From assembly GCA_949825025.1 (NCBI GenBank), contig OX463782.1:29669351-29733350 (forward strand): a stretch of DNA of 64,000 nucleotides, written 5' to 3'. The notes under the pieces were generated by a model. It saw nothing but the letters and a program-made list of their open reading frames with translations, ran no database searches and was not told where the DNA came from. The DNA comes from Siphlonurus alternatus. Lineage: Eukaryota > Arthropoda > Insecta > Ephemeroptera > Siphlonuridae. Made by a program: the position numbers and the translations under genes. Shown in pieces: positions 27,001 to 36,242 of this stretch (position 1 is its first letter; each line of letters begins with the position of its first letter).

Positions 27001-27199
27001 ACTCCTTAAAAAAATACATCTTTTTGGTATATTATTGACGACTCGCATACAGAGATAACGTATCGAATTTAACTATGAAGAAATCAATACTTACAATGGT
27101 CAAGTAGACATGGCTTGCATGAAGCTCTAAATTAATTTGATCATTTAGAGCCTTCTCAGATTCCTCATGGAAATTTTGACGACAAGCTGAAGTGGCCAT
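24056..27199 (-). CDS. Cytosolic ferritin subunit, copy 1, three exons, 172 aa
   Basis: Exons on the minus strand: 27199-27095 (35 aa), 25020-24793 (76 aa) and 24241-24056 (61 aa plus stop). Both introns are phase 0 and GT-AG. The protein starts [20 protein letters not shown] with no signal peptide, so it is cytosolic. Ferroxidase residues of H-type ferritin are present: Glu in INLELHAS, Tyr in HVYLTI, Glu-Glu-x-x-His in [11 protein letters not shown], Glu in FFEKKVNQ and Gln in [10 protein letters not shown]. Family role: 24-subunit shell that oxidises Fe(II) and stores it. Length is normal (about 170-180 aa). The 5' UTR has a TATA box and two IREs (separate entries). AATAAA-like signals on the minus strand lie at 24042-24037 and 23828-23823. 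Exon 1 is AT-rich while exons 2-3 are GC-rich. Confidence 0.96.
25160..25245. repeat. Family H degenerate copy in ferritin-1 intron 1
   Basis: CAGTCATTGGTGGATAGTTT, GTAACAAAATTTCTCATTGG match the order of motifs in the element at 42348. Diverged; ends not defined. Confidence 0.4.
26133..26246. mobile_element. Family E MITE, diverged copy in ferritin-1 intron 1
   Basis: The left part AAGTCTCTTCCTAAACCCTG and right part GGGCAGAGTTTACAAACGGA then CCT match family E ends in inverted order. Confidence 0.55.
26789..26934. mobile_element. Family B MITE, 146 bp, in ferritin-1 intron 1
   Basis: ATTGGGTGCGATTCACGAAG / TTCGTGAATCGCACCCATT terminal inverted repeats, with inner TTTCTAACCACGTTTAGCTT and its inverse. 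Same family as 20647-20805. Confidence 0.8.
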
Positions 27200-27229
27200 G
27201 GCGACGATTCAAATTATTTTGAAATAAAT

Positions 27230-27259
27230 TGTACGATTACTCACTGGTAACGCGGTACA
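27230..27259 (-). promoter_or_regulatory. Iron-responsive element 2 (ATG-proximal) of ferritin copy 1
   Basis: On the minus strand the hexaloop CAGTGA is closed by a 5-bp stem (GTTAC with GTAAT, one G-U), preceded by an unpaired C and a lower stem TGTAC/GTACA. This is the canonical IRE layout bound by IRP1/IRP2 to block translation when iron is low. The loop is about 47 nt upstream of the ATG. Confidence 0.75.
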
Positions 27260-27280
27260 AAGAATTATATTTCAGGATAA

Positions 27281-27314
27281 GCTGTACGTTTACGCACTGG
27301 CAAAGCAATACAGC
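27281..27314 (-). promoter_or_regulatory. Iron-responsive element 1 (cap-proximal) of ferritin copy 1
   Basis: The minus strand reads CAGTGC as hexaloop, a 5-bp upper stem (TTTGC with GTAAA, one G-U), the bulged C directly before it, and a 6-bp lower stem GCTGTA/TACAGC. The TATA box places the start site near 27316, so this IRE would sit right at the cap, where IRP binding blocks 43S recruitment. Sequence similarity to IRE 2 over about 35 bp indicates a local duplication. Confidence 0.8.
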
Positions 27315-27338
27315 GTAATGAGCATTCGGAGACCTTGC

Positions 27339-27346
27339 CTTTTATA
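27339..27346 (-). promoter_or_regulatory. TATA box of ferritin copy 1
   Basis: TATAAAAG on the minus strand, about 30 bp upstream of the expected transcription start (near 27316) and about 140 bp upstream of the ATG. Confidence 0.7.
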
Positions 27347-29641
27347 CTAACAAGTGGAAAGATATGAGAAGACTTGTGATTGGTGCACATGCTTCTACGT
27401 CACTCTCATACATTTAACCTAACATAGAAATCTATGAAAACTATATTGTGGTGTGTTAATATAGGATGATAGCATAACTAGAGGAGTTTATACTATCTTT
27501 GGTTCAAGTATATATTGCACCACATTGAGCAAGTGTGTTTATATCACGTGGTTACAAGTCACGAGTTGTTGTGCATGCTAATGCTCTTTTATGTACTTCA
27601 TGCAAAATAAGAAGAACAATTACACGCAATTAGTGATAAAATGTGAAGTTCAAAAACATCATGACTTTGCAAAACTTTTATAATACTCTACTTTTAAATA
27701 AATGAATTTTATAACAATGTAACACCATCATATTTTAATATTATAAAATATAAAAATTAAGAAAATTGAAACGCAAAAGGCACCTGAACCTTCAAATGGA
27801 AAAAATAATTTTAAATAAAATATTAAAATTAATTTTGTTTAATAATTTGTTATATTTATTAATATCTAGCAGAGCCAAATTTCTGATGATCTTGTCAGAT
27901 TTCATTTTAATATTTGCATTATATCAATACCCTCTTACTGTAAACCTGTCTGAAATTTTTGAATAGCTAAAATATCGAATGTATTGATCTATTGACTTCG
28001 GTTCCATGGACCAAGTCATTGGCCATAAAGCTCAAATTAAAACAGGAAAGTCAATGACTAGAAGGAATAGAAAATTGTTTGATCTTCAACTAATAAAATT
28101 CTTCTCGAGATTGCTTTTGGTGAAAATCATAAAATGTTGTAACATTAAAGCTATTTTAAATACAATCGCGCGTACTTTACTGCATGTGAAGGATATTGCA
28201 CCACATTTTAAGTCACGTGATACCGCGCCCATCACGAGTTAGTGACGCTTAATTATCACGTGAGTGATTCATGTTTACAGTTCGCGAATGAAAGTCACAA
28301 AGTATGAATTAACAGCCATAGGAATCATGTCTTCGATTAGGAGATTACTGCGTAAATATTAATGATAACACTATTGAAATTATTATTTAATATATTACAT
28401 CAGACCTATTAAGGTAATCGGATGAAAAAGAAAATGATAGTAATAATTAGTGTAGATTATAACCTAGAAATGGTTTAGTAAAGAGCCATAAAAAAGATGC
28501 AAAAAAATTAAATCGATTACTAAATTTCTCACTAAATTTTCTAGAATAAAATAAAGTTACAAATATTTGTAAAGTACCCCCATTATGTTTTTTTTAAGTA
28601 ATATTTAATACCTAAAGTTTAAAAGCTGCAGATAAAAGAAATAATAATAACAATAAATATTTAAAAATTTTATATATAATATGTGATGAATTAAAAAAAA
28701 AATCAAAATAAAGAACTTAAACAGCGAAGGTTAATCTAGACATCATAATAATAAATATATGACTTACTATTGTATTAATGAAACAAAATGGTGAATGTTG
28801 TAAGAGGAGCCTAAGAGGTTTTATTATATATGCAAGAATAGACTTTAAAACAGACTTTGCACCAAACATGGTAAAACAATTTGGTGTGACTGAGAGAACC
28901 GTGGAAACTTAAATTGGGCGGAGATTCTACTTCTGAACGAGGACAGCATATGATTTATGTCAACCGATATAATACCCAAACAATACAGAATTATTATATA
29001 ATTAGTATTATAATTTGTATTATTAGTCATTAGTCATTAGTATAGTTAATAATAATAAACCTGCATGCTTCCGGTTAACAAATTGATCATCTCACTCACC
29101 TATATAATATAATTTTTATTATCATTAATATTATAAGAAATAGGAAAACGGTAAAAAATCTTTCAAACTTGATATTTTTAATGAGAATACAAAATAAAAT
29201 ATAAAACCCTTTTAAAATTTGCAAATTTTTACATTTTTACTAAAAAATAATGTATAATAATATTCTTTAATATCTAAAATGTTTCACGTTCTAATGTGAA
29301 GTGTCATATATAAGGTAATAATTACATGCATGTCTTTTTCTATTAAATATTAATGGCAGTAATATTGTTAATATTGCAAACATTATTCATACAATATATA
29401 GAATTTTGACACACTGCAGCAGTCTATAACTTATAACGGTCTGCATTAAAAAAAAAATATTATGTCCTGGAATAAATATTCAATTAAGATCACATTTTTT
29501 TACATTGCACATATTTTTTTACATAAAAAGTTAATTCAAGAACATTAACTTTGAGCTCATGAAGGTAAACAGCGTAAAGGCTATACTTCAAATGAAGAAC
29601 TTGCTGTAGACTCTAAGCTGGAGGACCGTGGTTTAAAGACC
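27347..29641. other. Spacer between the two ferritin genes
   Basis: AT-rich DNA with no recognisable gene. It holds the upstream region of ferritin copy 1 and the 3' flank of copy 2. Low-complexity open frames at 27766-28242 look non-coding. Confidence 0.55.
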
Positions 29642-32600
29642 CTAGGACTTGAGTTCTCGGTCGAAGATGTAGGTTCCAAGTCCCTCCCCCACGCGCTGCA
29701 GGTTGGTGATTTTGTCTGCAAGGTCCTTGATGGCCTCCACCTGCTCCTTCAGGTACTCGGTCTCCAGGAAGTCGCAGAACTGAGGGTCGTTTTTGCTGCC
29801 CACCAGTTTGTGAAGGTCCAGCAGTGACTGTCGAAACACAGGGGGGCGTCAGGGTCATGATTTAGAAGTAGGGTAGGTTAAAGGATTTATAAAAGCAGAT
29901 AAATTTTTAAATAATATTTAATTTTTACATATATAGATTCAGAGCATAATCTCTAAATTTAGATTTAGGGCGTGATTTTTTTTTTTTTTTTTTTTTTCAA
30001 TCCGGAAAATAAAACTAAAAGAGTGTAAAATAATTAGTTCCGGGAGTTATAACAGTGGGTTCCTGTGAAAATAAATTAATAAATCTTATTATCACTCACT
30101 AGTTATAAAATACTGTTTATTATGTCAATTATATTATTGTATATGATGTATATATTGCTGCTATTATTATATGACAATAGAAAGAAATAAGAAAAAACCT
30201 ACATCAGAAATAAATGGGAAATTTGAAAATGGACAACATAAATGAAAAAATTTTATTGCAGAAATGAATTGAGGGTACCAAATTATGCTACTCTGAATTT
30301 TTTCAGATTTTTTTGAAACCCAGAACTATTTTTAAATAATTATTGAAAGTGCGGCCACGCCCCCTGGAGGCGTCAATAGGCGTCCAGTCTCTATCCTTTT
30401 TATTAAGGAGTCAGTGGTGCCAACTGTAATCACAGAACTTTTAATAATTATTTAAAAATAGTTCCGGGTCTCAAAAAAATCTGAAAAAATTCAGAGTATC
30501 AGCATAATTTGGTACCCTCTGTTCATTTCTGCAATCAAATTTTTTCATGTATGTTGTCCATTGCAACAATTTTTTGTGATAGTTTAATGAATTTTCTACT
30601 GAAATGCAAATTTTCATTACATATTTCAATAACGCACTGACAGGAGCAATAATTCGCTCCTCCCCGTTACCTGGTTGACTCTCTTCTCGAGATCGAGCGC
30701 GAACTGAAGGGCACGGACAGGTGATGGCCAGCTTCTTGACTCAGGTGGCGCCTGCTCGACGCCACTCAGCGCCACGCGGCCCCCACGCAGGTTCTGGTAC
30801 TTGATCAGCTTCTCTGCGTGCTCGCGCTCCTCGTGGCTCATCTCCCGGAAGTACTCGTTGAAGCCCTTCAGAGCAACGTCATCACGGTCGAAGTACGCAG
30901 CCTGGGAAAAATGACATTCATGCATTGGAGTATCGACCTGAAATTTTTTATTGTAGAAATGGATACAGGGTGCAAAGTTATGCTTTTCTAATTTTTTCAG
31001 ATTTTTTAAAGCCCGAGAACTATTTTTAATTAATTATTTAAAATCCATTTGATGACGTCACAAGGCGGCACTTTTTAATAAAAGTATAAGACATTGACGC
31101 GGCGTGGCCATTTAAAATTTTAAACGGAAAAATAGTTCCCGGGCTCTAAAAATTCTGAAAAAAAAAAAAAAAAGAAAAATCAAGGTATCCAATTCTGCAA
31201 TAATATGTTTTGAGGTCGGTACTCTATTGTCATAATATCTTTTGAACATTTTTTTCGTAGCTAAAAAATAATACACATTAAATTATAAAATTGTTGCCAA
31301 TTTCTTGCTTAAAAAAATTCGATTTATCATAATATTTTTTTATGAGACAACTTGAGACATAAATTTGATGACTAATTCTTATACTAATTAAACCACCTAG
31401 CTAAATTATTTTAAGAGTGTTAAATTTCTCCCTTATCTTTCTTAAACATTTATAAAAAGACATATACATGATACGCATGTTACTGAGTTTATGCAATTAA
31501 ATTCTTGCATAGTAATGCATATCACGCAAGTAATATGTCGTATGCGCGATGACGTCAAAAGCTTCCAACAATCTCGCATGGAGAAATGTAACAATTTTAT
31601 ATCACGCAAATGTTGATAATGCAGTTCAATTGTGCTATTACGTTATTAAATTTTTAGTATGCATAAGCATAAGATTTAAAATAATATAACTCAATCAATA
31701 TAATTTATTAAAATAGCTCACGTTTCAAAGCTGATATTTTAATTTTATAAAGAGCTGACAGGAAAAAATAAATTATTGTAAACACGTTATATGTAAAGAT
31801 TGAATGTACTTCATTGCATTTATAATTTTTGATAACTTCATCTTGCAATCAGAAAATAATCAATGGTAAGTATCCATCAGAAAAAATATATAGTCGCCAT
31901 GTTCGTTTGCTGATTTTGACTCCTGCTACAACCACCGCGCATCGGCGCGCAACCCTTCTGCGCACGTTTTTTCGGCTCGAAATCAAAACACTACTACCGC
32001 GAAATTCTTTAGATGCTCTTTAATTAAACTGACCCGAGGCAAATATTAACATTTTTATAGCAGCAAACGTAAAAGTTTAGTGCCAATACGTAATTTTAAA
32101 TTTGCAAACATAACTTATTTAGAGGGTTAACAATAAGCGATCGAAAAATTGCTACGTATAGGATCTTACGTGCGCCCAATCTTTTTTTTTAAGTAAATGG
32201 GAGGACAAAGGATTGGTGATGTCATCATGGATGCTGATCATTGTTAGATCCTTATGTTCCCTGTACAGAAGGTTCATTTGATTATTGTTTTAAGAATTAA
32301 ATGCCTTTAAAAACAGGCCTAATGAGTAATAATTAAGGAATGTATATGTTATTTTGTGCCATCTTATATATTTACGGCCTGTAGCCTGTAATAAGAAAGA
32401 AGTTGCAAGAACGTAGTGCAATATATTTTTGTTGTAAAGAGAGATAACAAAATTGAGACTTTGATAAGAAATAAGCTCGGAAATTGTAAAAACAATATAT
32501 ATTTATATATCACTTCATTTTTTTGTTTAAACTTTTCCGCTAAAAAAACAAAAAAAAAAAAAAAAACAACAATACTTACAATAGTCAAGTAGACATGACT

Positions 32601-32678
32601 CGCATAAAGCTCTAAATTAATTTGATCATTTAAAGCTTTTTCAGAATCTCCATGAAAATTTTGACGACAAGAAGCCAT
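29642..32678 (-). CDS. Cytosolic ferritin subunit, copy 2, three exons, 171 aa
   Basis: Exons on the minus strand: 32678-32580 (33 aa), 30901-30671 (77 aa) and 29827-29642 (61 aa plus stop), phase-0 introns at the same places as copy 1. Starts [20 protein letters not shown]; no signal peptide. Ferroxidase residues are intact (Glu in LELYAS, Tyr in [17 protein letters not shown], Glu in LEKRVNQ, Gln in [10 protein letters not shown]). The last exon differs from copy 1 at about 7 of 186 nt by hand count. The end of exon 2 is strongly changed ([14 protein letters not shown] against [13 protein letters not shown]). It lies in tandem, same strand, about 2.4 kb upstream of copy 1. Its 5' UTR holds only a degraded IRE and no clear TATA box. 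Two family A MITEs lie in its introns. Confidence 0.95.
30228..30562. mobile_element. Family A MITE in ferritin-2 intron 2
   Basis: Left AATGGACAACATAAATGAAA and right TTTCATGTATGTTGTCCATT, with the usual inner arms (GCAGAAATGAATTGAGGGTA; GGTACCCTCTGTTCATTTCT). Absent from the matching intron of copy 1. Confidence 0.8.
30924..31228. mobile_element. Family A MITE 22 bp from the ferritin-2 exon 2 acceptor
   Basis: ATTGGAGTATCGACCTG on the left and GAGGTCGGTACTCTATTG on the right, with inner arms and TGATGACGTCACAAGG core. On the transcript the right side is 22 nt upstream of the exon, so element sequence probably supplies the branch point. Confidence 0.8.
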
Positions 32679-32714
32679 GATTTTGATTATTCATTTACTT
32701 CGCTCTAATATTTA

Positions 32715-32750
32715 GCTGTAAGTTTATGCACTGGCAAAGTAAAATAGATT
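32715..32750 (-). promoter_or_regulatory. Degraded IRE-like element of ferritin copy 2
   Basis: The minus strand keeps C, TTTGC and the CAGTGC loop, but the 3' stem reads ATAAA, so the loop-closing pair is C-A. The lower stem (TATTTTAC against CTTACAGC) no longer pairs. The same position in copy 1 is fully paired. IRP binding is predicted to be weak or lost. Confidence 0.6.
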
Positions 32751-34077
32751 TACTTGGTACGATTGCCAAAGTGAGAGAGCACGAAGGATAGAGAGGCTTT
32801 GTGATTGGTACATTTACTTTCTACGTCACTGCATGTTATATTTTTAACCTACAATGAAATCTACGGAAGCTGTGTTAGGTTATTTTAAATATACCACAAA
32901 AGTAACACTAAAGTAGTACACACACGCTTTGGTTAAAGTATAAGTTGCTCCATATTACTTGTCACGTGGTACTCTCTGTTCTGGGCAATGATCTTTACCT
33001 GTTGTAAAATATGAACAATTAAATGCAATGAGTAATGACAAATAAAAGGTAAAACATTGTGACACTGTTTTTAATTATGTATTATTAACTAAGAATAATA
33101 ACTCACAGATAATGATGTTAAAAAATGACATAAAGAAACAGTTTTTGCGTTAATTAATATTTAATTACTCCATGAAAACTCATCAATCAAGCATGGTAAC
33201 GTTCCGGTTATACAATGCAATTAATTAAAACCCACATTAAAAATTATACTAAATGGCAAAAAAATTACAATGATAATTAGTAAATAATAATTTCTCAGCA
33301 TTGTTATGTTTGAATTACTACAATAATATTATTAGCTTCGGAGTAACATAGTCCTCAATAATTCCGAATCTGTTAATCTTCCCTGATTGAGTAGGCTGCA
33401 TAAATGGAGTTAATACTAATATAATATGTTTGAAAGGGGATACACGAACTGATCAAAGCCTAATGTATGTTATATAGGATTAAATTTAAAGATCCAATTA
33501 TAGAATGGCATTAATGAATGACATTTGAAGGCTGTTAGGTTTAGATGGTTAATTTCTGTTAAAGTGATAAACAGTAATGATAATAAAGCTAAGTACAAAT
33601 CCTATCAGTGTTTTAAGTATTTTGCAATATCAGCTGTTCAGCTAATGCATTACAATTTAGGTACGAGTGTAGCAACTGATGTTAAATCCAGCTATTGCTC
33701 ATATCTTTAATTACAATTAATAACACAGTATCATAATTGATTGATAAAATTGATTATAATTATTAAATTTAGTAAAAAAAAAAAAAAAGGCTTGCATTCA
33801 CTGGGTTATTTCATATTTAAGTATATATACACAATTTTTTTTTCCAAATTTCACAGCTTAAATCAATGATATTAACAAAAAATAGTGTAAAATGCACTCC
33901 GTAATTCAACTAGATATAATATTCTATGTTTTGTATTATATATACTAAAAAAAAACAAAAAAAAAAAACAGTGGGGCCTTACAAACGTGGAATGTAATGT
34001 AATGTAATGTAATTATCTCTTATTAGAAAAGGAGAAAAAAACAATGGACAGTGCATGCAATTTTTTCTTCGAACTCT

Positions 34078-34478
34078 CATTAAGTTAGAGATAACGCCGA
34101 TCCGCCGATCAGCTGTTTGACGTAGTACCCTTTGATTAATATGTAAACCTTAGCAAATTCACAAAAATTCTGTTTTTTTTTTTTAAAGGCAGTTCTAAAA
34201 GCCATAGAAAAAGTTTCAAAACAATTTAACGAGCCAATTTTTTTTATTTAAGTTTTTAGTGTGTCTCTCCATGTAATGGGAAAGCCCTGCTAAAAATTAA
34301 AAAAAATTAATTAAAAAAAACTACTCGTTAAATTGTTTTGAAACTTTTTCTATGGCTTTTAGGCACTAATATCTACCTCTCAAAAATTTTTCAGAATTTT
34401 TGTGAATTTCTTAAGGTTTACATGTTAATCAAAGGGAACTACATTGAACAGCTGATCGGTGTTATCTCTACCTTAATC
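34078..34478. mobile_element. Family C MITE, about 400 bp
   Basis: Long arms: GATCAGCTGTTTGACGTAGT, CAAATTCACAAAAATTCTG and AGCCATAGAAAAAGTTTCAA then AACAATTTAACGAG on the left, all mirrored on the right (CTCGTTAAATTGTTTTGAAA, CAGAATTTTTGTGAATTTC, AGCTGATCGGTGTTATCTCT). The left arm contains a short duplication (GCCGATCCGCCGATC). Second copy at 45665-45983. Confidence 0.85.
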
Positions 34479-34872
34479 ATATTTTCAACTTTTGGATAAT
34501 GAGTTATACAAATGAAGGTTTACGGATGTTTTATTATACAACCAGCTTGTGCATATTAAGTTAATACTCATGAATGTGAAATTACCTGATTGAAATTTCC
34601 TGCACAATAACACAAACTATTTTAATTATCTTTTAATACGCCGCTGATTTGAATTGTGGAGACATATATATCAAATTATATAAATCCGCCCACATGCAAC
34701 ACAACTCGACAAGTAATGCGAGCTTTAATTTTCAATCCTGTAGAGCGTAGGAGTTCATGGAAGAAACGGTTCTAGTAAGTCACACTGTGGAGGATCAATA
34801 TTCAAATAAGCATCAACAGCAAAGCCTATAATATATACTGATTTGATAAACAGTATCCTTAAATATTATTAC

Positions 34873-35199
34873 AATGGAGTATCGACCTCATTTTTTTTAT
34901 TGCAGAAATGGATAGAGGGTGCAAAGTTATGATACTCAGATTTTTTTGCAGATTTTTTACAGCCCTGGAAGTATTTTTAAAAAAAATTATTGAAAGTCCT
35001 TTTTGTGACGTCACGCGGCAGCAAGTCCTATCCTTTTTTTTAAGGAGAGGCGCCTCGTGACGTCACGAAAAGGACTTTCAATATTTTTTTTAAAACTACT
35101 TCCAGGGATGTAAAAAATCTAAAAAAAAATCAGAGTGACATAATTTTGCACCCTCTATCAATTTCTGTAATAAAAAAAATTGAGATCGATACTCCATTA
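34873..35199. mobile_element. Family A palindromic MITE
   Basis: AATGGAGTATCGACCTC / GAGATCGATACTCCATT ends; both arms keep TGACGTCACG near the core (about 35007 and 35058). Closest in structure to the copy at 7267. Confidence 0.85.
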
Positions 35200-35812
35200 T
35201 CAAAATAGTTTGAAGAAAATGTTAAATTTTAATATAAAAATAAGTATACTGAAAATTTTCTTTAAAATATAAGTAAAATCAATTGTTTTCATTACATATA
35301 TCAGAGACTTGTTTTTCTCAAGTAGAACGTGTATAAAAAAAAATCATGATTAATATTATGTATTTACAAATTTTGTACATTAAAATTTTGACATTATATT
35401 TGTTATACAACACACACGAGTACTTTTAAAGTATAATCAATTTTCAGATTAAATCTAACTTAACGTGCAACTGTATTATTATTATTATCTTTTAAGGTCA
35501 TTAGAAATGAGAATACTTTAAAATAAAGTACCATAATATGAAATTTATGGTTTATTGTAGTCATTATAACATAATATTTCTCTTAAAAAGAGATTAAAAG
35601 ACATCTTTATTTTCAACAATATAATAATTTTTTTGGCTAAGGTGTAGACATTTATTAACACCTTTTATCCATCATCCTTTCCATTATCCCGTCTTGAGCT
35701 TCAAACACATAAGAAAACTTCCCTACAGTAAGAAATTAATAAATAAAAACATATATTTAAAAGGACGTGCATTTCCTCTGCGAATGCTGACGTGATGTCT
35801 TTGGTTGCAGGC

Positions 35813-36000
35813 ATGCAGGAGGCAGCGAGCCACGAGCCCCCGCGAACCTCCGCCAGGACTACCAACATTGAGGAAGATGAGCTGCAGAGTAAGTCAACGA
35901 TTGATCAAAGTCTTCAAATTTTTATATCAAACGTGAATGGAGGCTTCAAGTCAGCTGAATTTGCAGTGTTCTCACCATCCTATCTAACAATAAGCATAAA

Positions 36001-36038
<38 letters not shown>

Positions 36039-36211
36039 TTTTTTGGCATAATAGAAAAATTTTAAAGGGGAAAAAAAATCATTATTGGAAGATCCCTAAA
36101 TTTTTAGATCTCCTAAATGGGGGGGGGGGGTTAGGAGACGTGACGCTTTCAGATCAATAGCTTCAATAGTTACTAAAAAGAAATTCAATTAAATTTTCTA
36201 ACATGGTGGCT

Positions 36212-36242
<31 letters not shown>

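Larger units (their letters stand above)
32751..35794. other. Gene-free stretch between ferritin copy 2 and the EF-hand gene
   Basis: AT-rich; contains one family C and one family A MITE and a (GTAAT)4 run at about 33993-34012. No gene or clear promoter recognised. Confidence 0.55.

Noticed and set aside
36004..36242. A-runs read as retroposon poly(A) tails
   Set aside because: No flanking target duplication or upstream element body could be found; simple expansion is enough.
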